Positions 1-7,127 of a DNA stretch of 34,862 nucleotides are shown piece by piece. This DNA is from Clostridia bacterium (GTDB taxonomy: Bacteria > Bacillota > Clostridia > Christensenellales > Aristaeellaceae): contig JAFXDB010000092.1 in assembly GCA_017516305.1 (NCBI GenBank), forward strand, positions 1-34,862, read 5' to 3'. A model generated the notes under the pieces. It ran no database searches and was not told where the DNA came from. It saw nothing but the letters and a program-made list of their open reading frames with translations. How positions within the stretch are numbered: the stretch's first letter is position 1; each line of letters starts with the position of its first letter. A program made the translations under genes and the position numbers.

Positions 1-1962
1 TGCTGGCGCTGCGACACGCCCCTGCTGTACTACGCCCGTCCCACCTGGTTCATCCAGATGACCAAACTGCGCGACCAGCTGGTGGCCAACAACCGTACCA
101 TCAACTGGATGCCCGACAACATCAAGGAAGGCCGCATGGGCACCTGGCTGGAGAACGTCCATGACTGGGGCCTCTCCCGCGAGCGCTACTGGGGTACCCC
201 CCTGCCTGTGTGGCAGTGCGGCTGCGGCCATATGCACGTCATCGGTTCCCGCGCCGAGCTGCGCGAGATGGCTGTCACCGATCCGGGTGAAAACATCGAG
301 CTGCACCGTCCCTTCATCGACGAGGTGAAGCTCCGCTGCGAAAAGTGCGGCGGCGAAATGCAGCGCGTGAAGGAAGTTATCGACTGCTGGTACGATTCCG
401 GCTCCATGCCCTTCGCCCAGTGGCACTACCCCTTCGAGAACAAGGAGATGTTCGAGAAGAACTTCCCCGCCAACTTCATCTCCGAGGCCATCGACCAGAC
501 CCGCGGCTGGTTCTACACCCTGGAAGCCATCAGCACCCTGCTGTTTGACCGCGCTCCCTTCAAGAACTGCATCGTCATGGGTCACGTTCAGGACGCTGAG
601 GGCCGCAAGATGTCCAAGCACCTGGGCAATGTCGTGAACCCCTTCGAGGCCCTGGATACCTACGGCGCGGACGCCCTGCGCTGGTACTTCTACACCACCG
701 CCGCGCCCTGGCTGCCCAAGCGCTTCTCCAAGGAGGCCGTGCAGGAGGTGCAGCGCAAGTTCCTGGCGACCCTTCAAAACGTGCACTCCTTCTTCTCCAT
801 GTACGCCCAGATCGACGGCTTCGATCCCAACGCCCACAAGCTGGAGAACGTTGAGCTGAGCCTGATGGACAAGTGGATCCTGTCCAAGCTGAACAGCCTG
901 ATCAAGAAGGTGGACGCCTGCCTGTCCGCTTACGAGATCGTCGAGCCCGCCAATGCCATCCAGGATTTCGTGGATGAGCTGTCCAACTGGTATGTGCGCC
1001 GCGGCCGCGAGCGCTTCTGGGGCAAGGGCATGGCCGGCGACAAGGAAGCCGCCTTCGCCACCCTGTACCATGTGCTGGTGACCCTGGCGAAGGTCTGCGC
1101 GCCCTTCATCCCCTTCATGGCGGAGGACATCTACCAGAACCTCGTCGTGGCGAATGTCCCCGGTGCGGTTGACTCCGTGCACCTGTGCGACTTCCCCGTG
1201 GCGGATGAATCCCGCATCGACAAGGAGATGGAGGAGCAGATGGACGCGCTGGTGGAGGCCGTGCAGCTGGGCCGTGCCTGCCGTGCGCTGGCGAACATGA
1301 AGACCCGCCAGCCTGCCGCCCGCCTGTTCGTCAAGGGCGCGTCCTTCGGCGCGGATTACCAGGCGCTGTGCGAGGATGAGCTGAACGTGAAGTCCGTCGT
1401 CTTCACCGACGATACCCGCGACTACACCACCTACCAGCTCAAGCCCCAGATGCGCACCCTGGGCCGCAAGTACGGCAAGCTCCTGGGCAAGATCGGCCAG
1501 CAGCTGGCTGCGATGGACGGCAACGACGTGGTGGACGCCTTTGCGCGCGGCGAGATCGTGTCCTTCGAGCTGGACGGCACTCTGGTCGAGCTGGCTGCGG
1601 AGGACGTGCTGACCGCGCCCATGCAGAAGCCCGGCTTCGTCGCCCAGGAGGATCGCGGCGTGATGGTGGTGCTGGACACCAACCTGACTGAGGACCTGAT
1701 CAACGAGGGCTATGTGCGCGAGGTCATCAGCAAGATCCAGACCATGCGCAAGGAGAACGGCTTCGACGTGACCGACCGGATCGAGGTGCGCGTGGCCTGC
1801 GGCGAAAAGCTGGCTGCCGCCATCGCTTCCGGCCTGGACATGATCAAGAACGGCACCCTAGCCGTGTCCGTCGAGGTCGGCGAGGCTGACGATACCTACA
1901 CCGCCCAGGAGTGGAAGATCAACGACCAGAAGGCCGTGATCGCTGTCCGCGTGGCCAAGTAA
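1..1962 (+). CDS. ileS: Isoleucyl-tRNA synthetase, 3' part (start lies upstream of the window)
   Basis: This class I aminoacyl-tRNA synthetase charges tRNA-Ile in the cytoplasm. The reading frame is open from base 1, so the N-terminal HIGH motif and most of the CP1 editing domain are missing; 653 residues remain. Visible in order are a zinc-ribbon-like pair (CGCGH, then CEKCGG), the DCWYDSGSMPFAQ block of the Rossmann core, the KMSKH signature (codons 607-621), the helical anticodon-binding domain (around WYVRRGRERFW) and a long C-terminal region containing TLGRKYGKLLGKIG and an LTEDLINEGYVRE block. That C-terminal region is typical of IleS2/eukaryote-like enzymes, and the C-terminal zinc finger of E. 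coli-type IleS1 is absent. IleS2 enzymes are generally poorly sensitive to mupirocin; this is family knowledge, not tested here. The gene ends with TAA, and a weak hairpin follows. Confidence 0.97.
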   Translation, partial: CWRCDTPLLYYARPTWFIQMTKLRDQLVANNRTINWMPDNIKEGRMGTWLENVHDWGLSRERYWGTPLPVWQCGCGHMHVIGSRAELREMAVTDPGENIELHRPFIDEVKLRCEKCGGEMQRVKEVIDCWYDSGSMPFAQWHYPFENKEMFEKNFPANFISEAIDQTRGWFYTLEAISTLLFDRAPFKNCIVMGHVQDAEGRKMSKHLGNVVNPFEALDTYGADALRWYFYTTAAPWLPKRFSKEAVQEVQRKFLATLQNVHSFFSMYAQIDGFDPNAHKLENVELSLMDKWILSKLNSLIKKVDACLSAYEIVEPANAIQDFVDELSNWYVRRGRERFWGKGMAGDKEAAFATLYHVLVTLAKVCAPFIPFMAEDIYQNLVVANVPGAVDSVHLCDFPVADESRIDKEMEEQMDALVEAVQLGRACRALANMKTRQPAARLFVKGASFGADYQALCEDELNVKSVVFTDDTRDYTTYQLKPQMRTLGRKYGKLLGKIGQQLAAMDGNDVVDAFARGEIVSFELDGTLVELAAEDVLTAPMQKPGFVAQEDRGVMVVLDTNLTEDLINEGYVREVISKIQTMRKENGFDVTDRIEVRVACGEKLAAAIASGLDMIKNGTLAVSVEVGEADDTYTAQEWKINDQKAVIAVRVAK

Positions 1963-1974
1963 CAGACATATCGA

Positions 1975-2022
1975 CCGGAGGAGGCTCGTGTACGAAAAGC
2001 GGGCCCCCTCCCGGTTTGCGTT
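1975..2022 (+). terminator. Possible terminator after ileS
   Basis: A G-rich arm (1975-1984) can pair with a C-rich arm (2004-2014), followed by a modestly T-rich stretch. The pairing is imperfect and the T-tract is interrupted, so this is a weak call. A second small hairpin (ACTCCC, loop, GGGGAGT) lies at about 2036-2053, just before the next ribosome binding site. Confidence 0.35.
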
Positions 2023-2075
2023 TATCTGACATGTTACTCCCTAACAGGGGAGTGCCTCATGTACCGGAGGTACAT

Positions 2076-3410
2076 ATGAAGATTGCTCTTATCGGCCAAG
2101 ATATCCCCACGCTGCTGCCCGGCCTGCTGACAGACCTGCTCTTCGCGGGCCGTCAGAGCGCTGAGGTTGCACTGGAGGAAAAGAACGCCGCGATGCAGGA
2201 TGTGCTTCAAAAATATGGTGATGTCATCATCCGGGATGCGGCGGCCCGCACCCCGGGGCTGAAGGCGTCGCTGCATGTCACCGGCAGCGGCCGCGAGGTG
2301 CTGTCCGGCGCGGACTGCGTCATTTACGCCGGCGACTGTATGGCCGCCACCCGCTTCAAAATGGATCGCGAGGCCCTCATGGGCGTGGAGGAGGACGATC
2401 CCGGCCTCACCGACCAGGCCCGCGTCAACGGCGGCATCGGAGGCCTGATGCACACGCTGCGCCAGGGCGAAACCATCCTCGACCTGTGCGAAACGATGCA
2501 GGACGAATGCCCGGATGCGCTGGTCATTTGCATGGGGCAGCCCGTGGGCCGCACGGTGCGGGTCTTCCAGAATGCGGGCTTCCGCTGCTTCGGTCTGGGG
2601 CGCACGCCCCTGCGCGGCGCCAACGGCCTGGACGCCATTGCGGCGAAGCTGGGCTGCAAGGTCAATGATCTGAGCGCCACTATCGCGGGCCTGCCGGGCT
2701 TCGCCTTCCTGCTTTCCCTCGCCGACGCCAACACCGGAGACGACCTGCTGCCCCTCCTGACCGACATGGTGGAGGAAGAGGAGCTGGGCCGCCTGACGAA
2801 GCGTTGGCTGGGCTGGTACGGGGCCGTTGCCGTGGGTGACGTGACCGACCATGCCGAGTTCATGCCTGCCCAGGAGGACTACATTCCTGAGGAGGAGCCC
2901 CGCTTCGGCGAGAGCGTGGAGCAGCGTAAGGAGCGCATCCTCTGGATGAACACCGTGGGCGACAAGGGCCTTGCCGAGAACGAGGGCAAGATGGCGCAGA
3001 TGCTGCTGCTCTCCCGGGTGACGCCGGTGCGTCCTGTGCAGCTGGCGTTGGCGCTGCTGCGGGGGGCGGATGCGGACATTCCCGCCGTGACCCGCCGCAA
3101 CGACGGCGAGCTGCCGGATCTGCCGTCCTCTGCCATGGTCGAGTCCCTGCTGACCCTGCGGGGCGGAAAAATCGTCCCCCACGGGACGGAGCTGCCCCTG
3201 CCCCTGGCGGAGATGTGCGAGGAGATCGACGCAGCGTCCCAGCTGGCCGCGCAGGCCGCCGCCGGTGACCGCATGGCCCTGCGTGAGTGCGTCGAATGCG
3301 ACCCCGCCCTCATTGGCCTGGATCGTCTCTATCTGCAGGACGTGGTGACCCGCATGGTCGCCATGCACAGCGACGTCCTGGGACGCTTGAACGATGAAGA
3401 AGACCTGTAA
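2076..3410 (+). CDS. GH4-like protein with degenerate catalytic and cofactor motifs
   Basis: The start is the ATG at 2076, preceded by GGAGG at 2066-2070; longer in-frame extensions upstream lack this signal. At 444 residues it has the usual length of glycoside hydrolase family 4 (alpha-glucosidase, galacturonidase, LplD-like). It keeps the layout of that family: an N-terminal beta strand (MKIALIG), an ADCVIYAGD strand, an RVNGGIGGLMHTLRQGE block, a DECPDALVICMGQP block and a C-terminal NDGELPDLPSSAMVE block followed by an AAxxGD...ECDPAL helix region. The key residues do not match: the NAD-loop GxGS is replaced by GQD, the NP of the substrate loop by GQP (near residue 154), and the catalytic or metal Cys-His by Gly-Arg in CFGLGR (residues 171-176). 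I infer a GH4 fold whose chemistry is lost or changed. The gene is 35 nt upstream of a TIM-barrel glycosidase-like gene and is probably co-transcribed with it. Confidence 0.7.
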   Translation: MKIALIGQDIPTLLPGLLTDLLFAGRQSAEVALEEKNAAMQDVLQKYGDVIIRDAAARTPGLKASLHVTGSGREVLSGADCVIYAGDCMAATRFKMDREALMGVEEDDPGLTDQARVNGGIGGLMHTLRQGETILDLCETMQDECPDALVICMGQPVGRTVRVFQNAGFRCFGLGRTPLRGANGLDAIAAKLGCKVNDLSATIAGLPGFAFLLSLADANTGDDLLPLLTDMVEEEELGRLTKRWLGWYGAVAVGDVTDHAEFMPAQEDYIPEEEPRFGESVEQRKERILWMNTVGDKGLAENEGKMAQMLLLSRVTPVRPVQLALALLRGADADIPAVTRRNDGELPDLPSSAMVESLLTLRGGKIVPHGTELPLPLAEMCEEIDAASQLAAQAAAGDRMALRECVECDPALIGLDRLYLQDVVTRMVAMHSDVLGRLNDEEDL

Positions 3411-3445
3411 GCCGACGGACAGATGGAAAGGATAAGGAGAAAAAC

Positions 3446-4858
3446 ATGAAGAAGCTTCATATGGGCCCTGCCAAATGCTCCCTGTACCTGGGCGACGGCA
3501 GCGAGCGCGCTGAATACGTGGATCAGGACTACATCCTGCACAAGTTGGGCCGCCCCCACTGCGCGGTCAACATCATGTACACCTACTATCCCCACGACAA
3601 GGAGTGGCCGGCTCGTATTTCCGAGGCATGGAAGGACAAGAATGTCTCCTTCGCCTGGGATTATCCCTATGATGACTACTTCCCCTACGACGTGGATGGC
3701 CAGCCCTTCCGGCAGATGCAGGATATCCGCCGCCACGGTCAGGATGTGCTGCTGACCCTGACGCTGGACTGCGGCCTGACGGATGACGAGCTGCGCGGCA
3801 TTGCCCGTCAGCTCAGGCCCTTCGGACGCATGATGATCCGCATCAACCACGAGTGCTGCGGCAACTGGTTCCAGCACAACAAGCGCTACACCTACGCCCA
3901 GGTCGGTGCGTTCTTTGTTCGCTTCTCCGGCATTCTGCGTCAGGAGGCCCCCAACATCCGCGTGATCTTCTGCGGCGGCTGGGGAAAGGAAGACGGCCAT
4001 ATGGAGCAGGAGGATGCCTTCCGCGACTGCTACGCCGCCTCCGACCTGTGGAGCTGCGACACCTACCTGGCGCTGCATTACGGCTGGCCCTATGACGTGG
4101 CGGAGCCGGAGAATGTCCAGAAGAGCTGGAAGTGCGACAGCGTGCAGAAGCTGGTGGATCAGTTCACCCGCACCCACAAGCGCGCCTGCGAGCTTTCCGG
4201 CGATGTGCGGCCGATGATCACCGCCGAGTTCAACACCGACGGCGACGTGACCGGCCCCCGCCTGCAGGGCGAATCCGTGGTGCGCTTTGCCCACTACTGG
4301 CGTGACAACAAGGTGGACTGGTTCCGCGGCATCAGCCTGTACCAGTTCCGCGACCGCGGCCGCCTGGGCCTGGAAATTGAAGATCCCAACAACAAGGCTG
4401 TGGGCATTGAGCAGCCGATGCTGAAGCAGTACCGCGACAAGGTGCTGCATGATCCGTGGTTCATGCCTGAAATGACCGAGGGCGCGGAGGCTTCCTTCCC
4501 GGCTGCCCTGCGCTGGGGCGGCAGCGAGGATGCGGACGGCGTCGCCATCCCTGTGCACTTTGACGCCAACCCCGAGTTCTGCGAGATGACCGTTGAGCAG
4601 CAGATTGGCCTGATGGTGGAGCTGAATGGCAAGTGGTTCTACAAGGCTCCTGGCACGAAGACCATCGACCTGATGAGCGCCTTTTTTGACAAGCCCCTGT
4701 CCGGCCCCTGCGACATGACCATGAAGGTCTTTGCGCCCCCGGCGGACGGCGTGAACGTCAACGACGGCAGCGTTGACTGGGACGTGAATTACCGTGCCGT
4801 GCTGGAAAAGGCTCCGGAGATGCGCATCCGCTACGTGCCGATGGGCATTGTGGGCTGA
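3446..4858 (+). CDS. Putative clan GH-A (TIM-barrel) glycoside hydrolase
   Basis: The start ATG follows AAGGAG with good spacing, 35 nt after the GH4-like gene, which suggests one operon. The 470-residue protein has no signal peptide, so it should act in the cytoplasm. The barrel strands carry two glutamates in the right contexts for a retaining GH-A enzyme: E136 in RINHECCGNWF (acid/base, resembling the HExNG strand of GH26 mannanases) and E261 in ITAEFNTDGD (nucleophile candidate), 125 residues apart. Aromatic motifs such as LALHYGWPYD and SLYQFRDRGRLGLE are consistent with a sugar-binding cleft. A beta-rich C-terminal part follows (about residues 340-470). I do not recognise a specific family or substrate; GH26, GH39 or GH113 relatives are possible. 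Confidence 0.6.
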   Translation: MKKLHMGPAKCSLYLGDGSERAEYVDQDYILHKLGRPHCAVNIMYTYYPHDKEWPARISEAWKDKNVSFAWDYPYDDYFPYDVDGQPFRQMQDIRRHGQDVLLTLTLDCGLTDDELRGIARQLRPFGRMMIRINHECCGNWFQHNKRYTYAQVGAFFVRFSGILRQEAPNIRVIFCGGWGKEDGHMEQEDAFRDCYAASDLWSCDTYLALHYGWPYDVAEPENVQKSWKCDSVQKLVDQFTRTHKRACELSGDVRPMITAEFNTDGDVTGPRLQGESVVRFAHYWRDNKVDWFRGISLYQFRDRGRLGLEIEDPNNKAVGIEQPMLKQYRDKVLHDPWFMPEMTEGAEASFPAALRWGGSEDADGVAIPVHFDANPEFCEMTVEQQIGLMVELNGKWFYKAPGTKTIDLMSAFFDKPLSGPCDMTMKVFAPPADGVNVNDGSVDWDVNYRAVLEKAPEMRIRYVPMGIVG

Positions 4859-4930
4859 CGGCGTTTCATCCGCCGCAGAAACGGGTATATATCCAGCGTA
4901 ACGACGAAATCTGTTGCGGAGGATGAAGGT

Positions 4931-5683
4931 ATGAAGCTGATTTCCTGGAACGTCAACGGCCTGCGGGCCATTCTCGGCAAGAACTTCCTGGAGGATTTCT
5001 CCCGCCTGGATGCGGACGTGTTCTGCCTGCAGGAGACCAAGCTGCAGGCAGGGCAGCACGATCTCGACCTGCCCGGCTATCACCAGTACTGGAACTACGC
5101 CGAGAAGAAGGGTTACTCCGGCACGGCCATCTTCACCCGTGTGGAGCCGCTGAGCGTCCGCTATGGCATCGGCGTGGAGGAATTCGACCACGAGGGCCGC
5201 GTCATCACCCTGGAATTTGCGGACTTTTACCTCGTTACGGTGTACACGCCCAACAGCCAGCGGGAGCTGACCCGCCTGGCGTGGCGCATGGCCTGGGAGG
5301 ATGCGTTCCTCACGTATGTCAAGGGGCTGGAGGAGAGCAAGCCGGTGGTTTACTGCGGCGACCTGAACGTGGCCCACAAGCCCATCGACCTCAAAAACCC
5401 CAAGAGCAACACGCGCAACGCCGGCTTTACGCAGGAGGAGCGCGACAAGCTGACCGCCGTCCTGGACGCGGGCTACATCGACACCTTCCGCCACTTCCAT
5501 CCCGACGCCGTGGACGCCTACACCTGGTGGAGCTACATGTTCAAGGCGCGGGAGAAGAACGTGGGCTGGCGCATCGACTACTTCATCGCCTCGGAGAAGC
5601 TGCGCGACCGCCTGACCAGCGCCTGCATCCACGCGGATGTGATGGGCAGCGACCACTGCCCGGTGGAGCTGGTGATCGAATAA
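4931..5683 (+). CDS. exoA: Exodeoxyribonuclease III (ExoA/XthA type AP endonuclease)
   Basis: This enzyme cuts DNA at abasic sites and removes 3' blocking groups during base excision repair. The 250-residue protein shows the complete endonuclease/exonuclease/phosphatase fold set: [12 protein letters not shown] at the N-terminus, LQETK (metal-binding Glu), a GYSGTAIF strand, a VYTPNS strand, GDLNVAH (catalytic Asp/Asn), an [10 protein letters not shown] segment, [20 protein letters not shown] and the terminal GSDHCPV (catalytic Asp-His). Length and motifs match B. subtilis ExoA. The start follows GGAGG at about 4918-4922. A hairpin terminator lies directly downstream, so the transcript ends here. 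Confidence 0.96.
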   Translation: MKLISWNVNGLRAILGKNFLEDFSRLDADVFCLQETKLQAGQHDLDLPGYHQYWNYAEKKGYSGTAIFTRVEPLSVRYGIGVEEFDHEGRVITLEFADFYLVTVYTPNSQRELTRLAWRMAWEDAFLTYVKGLEESKPVVYCGDLNVAHKPIDLKNPKSNTRNAGFTQEERDKLTAVLDAGYIDTFRHFHPDAVDAYTWWSYMFKAREKNVGWRIDYFIASEKLRDRLTSACIHADVMGSDHCPVELVIE

Positions 5684-5694
5684 GTGTATATGAA

Positions 5695-5729
5695 AAGTGC
5701 CGTCCGGCGTGATGCCGGGCGGTCTTTTA
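5695..5729 (+). terminator. Rho-independent terminator of exoA
   Basis: A 10-bp stem (5699-5708 with 5714-5723, one G-T pair) and a GTGAT loop are followed by CTTTTAG. It sits 15 nt after the exoA stop codon. Confidence 0.85.
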
Positions 5730-5763
5730 GTGTATGGGAGGTGCGGGCGCGTCGTAGGAGCGG

Positions 5764-5820
5764 ATATGCAGGGGCAGCTATGTAGGGGCGACTATGTAGG
5801 GGCGACTATCAGTCGCCCGC
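5764..5820. repeat. Short tandem repeat ending in a GTAGGGGCGA-type palindrome
   Basis: A 14-bp unit (CTATGTAGGGGCGA) occurs twice head to tail at 5778-5805, preceded by a degenerate copy. The last copy runs into a palindrome with arms GGGGCGACT and AGTCGCCCG (loop ATC). A related palindrome with different arm bases (GGGCGAGC/GCTCGCCC, loop ATT) lies between serC and serA at about 20560-20581. From memory, palindromes of this sort are scattered between genes in gut Clostridia. Confidence 0.7.
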
Positions 5821-5870
5821 CTGTGCTGCAGTGGCGGAGCGAGGAGGAGAGAGCATCTGCGGACGCGGAG

Positions 5871-5914
5871 ACCCTCTCAGTCCCTTCGGGACAGCTCTCC
5901 CAAGGGGAGAGCCT
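5871..5914. repeat. Intergenic double-hairpin repeat
   Basis: Two adjacent hairpins, GTCCC-TTC-GGGAC (5880-5892) and a second with arms GCTCTCCC and GGGGAGAGC (5894-5912), form a compact non-coding unit. It resembles a repeat I recall as common between genes in gut Bacillota. Together with the preceding tandem repeat it fills the 325-base gene-free stretch 5684-6008; I see no gene there. Confidence 0.6.
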
Positions 5915-5943
5915 TGAATGGTGGGACTGGGACAGATGGATAT

Positions 5944-5990
5944 GGAAAACCGCCGTCCGGCTGCGATTTTACTGTTCCGGGCGGCGGTTG
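5944..5990 (-). terminator. Rho-independent terminator of the TM2-domain gene
   Basis: Read on the minus strand, a 13-bp near-perfect GC-rich stem (5977-5989 with 5948-5960) is followed by TTTTCC. It lies 20 nt after the stop of the minus-strand gene ending at 6009. Confidence 0.8.
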
Positions 5991-6008
5991 CTGTTTCGGT
6001 ATGTGGAA

Positions 6009-6377
6009 TCAGACGTAGTAGGGGTCGGGCTTGAAAAGCAGGGCTACGGTGTCGATCACCCAGCCGATGCCGCAGAGACCACCGGTGCACAGGTACAGGA
6101 TCCCCATGCCGGTCTTGCCCTCGTAGAACTTGTGGGCGCCGATGTAGCCCAGGAAGAAGCACAGCAGGAACGCTGTCCACTTGCTGCGGGCGCGGCCATG
6201 GGGGCCATAGCAATCATTGTTGACGTTCGTGTTGGTGTTGGCGTTGTTGATGACGATGTTGGGCTGGGCAGCCTGCTGCATCTGCTCGACCTGGCAGCCA
6301 CAGCGGGGGCAGACAACGGCGGCCGCTGCGATCTGCTGGCCGCAATGCTTGCAGAACTTCATTTCGGGCTGGGACAT
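6009..6377 (-). CDS. TM2-domain membrane protein with N-terminal zinc ribbon
   Basis: The start ATG at 6377 has an ideal ribosome binding site (AAGGAGG at 6386-6392, 8-nt spacing). The 122-residue protein begins with a zinc ribbon (C9-x2-C12 and C23-x2-C26, CKHCG...CPRCG). A low-complexity linker rich in Asn and Thr (NNANTNTNVNN) follows, then a TM2 domain with two hydrophobic helices: WTAFLLCFFLGYIGAHKFYEGK, cut here by the conserved HKFYxGK turn, and GILYLCTGGLCGIGWVIDTV. TM2 proteins are membrane proteins of unknown biochemical role. The gene is transcribed away from an XRE regulator, and the shared promoter region carries two tandem palindromes, so repression by that regulator is likely. 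Confidence 0.88.
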   Translation of the reverse strand: MSQPEMKFCKHCGQQIAAAAVVCPRCGCQVEQMQQAAQPNIVINNANTNTNVNNDCYGPHGRARSKWTAFLLCFFLGYIGAHKFYEGKTGMGILYLCTGGLCGIGWVIDTVALLFKPDPYYV

Positions 6378-6423
6378 GTTAATTACCTCCTTGTAATGCC
6401 TATGTGCAAGGGAACGTACATAC

Positions 6424-6452
6424 ATCATAGCACAATTTCATACAATACGCAA
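6424..6452 (-). promoter_or_regulatory. SigA-type promoter of the TM2-domain gene
   Basis: On the minus strand, TTGCGT (6447-6452) and TATGAT (6424-6429) are separated by exactly 17 nt. The -35 box lies inside the first of two tandem palindromes. Confidence 0.7.
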
Positions 6453-6473
6453 GTGCGTATACGCGATAGCGTA
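6446..6473. promoter_or_regulatory. Two abutting palindromic operators, TACGC-N4-GCGTA
   Basis: Bases 6446-6459 and 6460-6473 are two directly adjacent 14-bp palindromes with identical arms (TACGC and GCGTA) and different centres (AAGT and GATA). They cover the -35 region of the TM2 gene and lie 35 nt upstream of the XRE regulator start. I infer binding sites for the XRE regulator, acting on both genes. Confidence 0.7.
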
Positions 6474-6507
6474 GGTTTTTTTATGCTAAGTGGCGGAGGT
6501 GATACCG

Positions 6508-6750
6508 ATGCCAGTGAAGGACGCAGTGGTGGAGCGGTTCCGGGAGATTTGTGCGCAGAGGAAGATCAAGTGGAATGAACTGGCTGTGAGAGCGGGGGTG
6601 ACGCCCTCATCGGTGTACAGCATGGCGGATGAGCGACGGCGCGAGCTGTCCATCAACCTGATCAAGAAGCTGTGCGATGGGCTGGACATGACGCTGGGCG
6701 AGTTTTTCAGTACCCCCATGTTCGATGAGTTGGAACAGGAGATAAAGTAG
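6508..6750 (+). CDS. XRE-family helix-turn-helix regulator
   Basis: The ATG at 6508 has GGAGGT 7 nt upstream, so it is preferred over a GTG at 6490. The 80-residue protein is essentially a single XRE/Cro-type DNA-binding domain: KWNELAVRAGVTPSSVYSMADE is the helix-turn-helix, followed by the family's INLIKKLCDGLDMTLGEFF helices. There is no effector domain. It is divergent from the TM2 gene, and tandem palindromes in between are its probable sites. No terminator is visible after it; a structured repeat starts 14 nt downstream. Confidence 0.9.
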   Translation: MPVKDAVVERFREICAQRKIKWNELAVRAGVTPSSVYSMADERRRELSINLIKKLCDGLDMTLGEFFSTPMFDELEQEIK

Positions 6751-6763
6751 GAAAAGAATGAAC

Positions 6764-7083
6764 CGCTTTTTCACGCAAATTTAGGAAAGATTTGGTTGGT
6801 ATGGAGCAGAGGCCATCCCGGCAGGGCGGCTGCACCAGAGCCTCGAAGGGGAAGATGCGGCGTCTTTGCGGAGGGTTGCGCCCTCTTTTTGATTGATTCA
6901 AGCAACCCCCCGCAACGTCGCCGCCCCGATATGCAGCCGCCTTTCCGACGCTTATGGGGCGGGAGGGGGTGCGGGGGAAATCGCTGTTCGATTTCCCCCG
7001 GTGCCTTTACGCCGCTTTCGGCAGGCGAAAGCGGCCTCTCGCTTACGCTGTTCAGTTACTCCGTAAGAGAACGCAAATAACCA
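6764..7083 (+). mobile_element. Structured MITE-like element, copy A (ends degenerate)
   Basis: This non-coding stretch, which fills the 6751-7127 gap, is homologous to 18922-19246 and 34725-34862. It contains a 23-bp inverted pair (6857-6879 with 6902-6924) flanked by an outer GGCTGCA/TGCAGCC pair. It also has an 11-bp perfect hairpin with a CTGTT loop (6973-6999) and a GC-rich segment. The terminal repeats are eroded (about 6766 and 7060-7083). Its right end stops 3 nt from the T-tract of the GH127 terminator. I see no open frame that looks coding. Confidence 0.7.
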
Positions 7084-7085
7084 TG

Positions 7086-7116
7086 AAAAAACCATCCGGC
7101 ACAGCCACCGGATGGT
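7086..7116 (-). terminator. Rho-independent terminator of the GH127 gene
   Basis: On the minus strand, a 9-bp perfect stem (7108-7116 with 7091-7099) is followed by six T residues (A6 at 7086-7091 on the plus strand). It lies 12 nt after the stop codon. Confidence 0.9.
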
Positions 7117-7127
7117 CAGGGATTGAT

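Noticed and set aside
2076..3410. Calling this gene an active alpha-glucosidase or 6-phospho-glucosidase.
   Set aside because: The NAD-binding and metal/catalytic residues of GH4 are replaced, so only the fold can be claimed.
3329..5656. A 775-codon open frame on the minus strand opposite the GH4-like, TIM-barrel and exoA genes.
   Set aside because: It has no ribosome binding site and a repetitive His/Ala/Val/Gly-rich product. It lies exactly opposite three genes with recognisable families, so it is a frame shadow of GC-rich codon usage. The same applies to long frames opposite GH127 (6954-9230), serA (19316-20563), the ATPase (24504-26348) and the rhamnosidase (31397-33415).
6490..6507. GTG at 6490 as start of the first XRE gene.
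   Set aside because: It has no Shine-Dalgarno, while the ATG at 6508 has GGAGGT at ideal spacing.
6764..7083. The structured element as a group IIC intron, because it sits next to terminators.
   Set aside because: No reverse transcriptase frame, no domain V-like sequence with its AGC/GAAA features, and inverted rather than intron-type ends.
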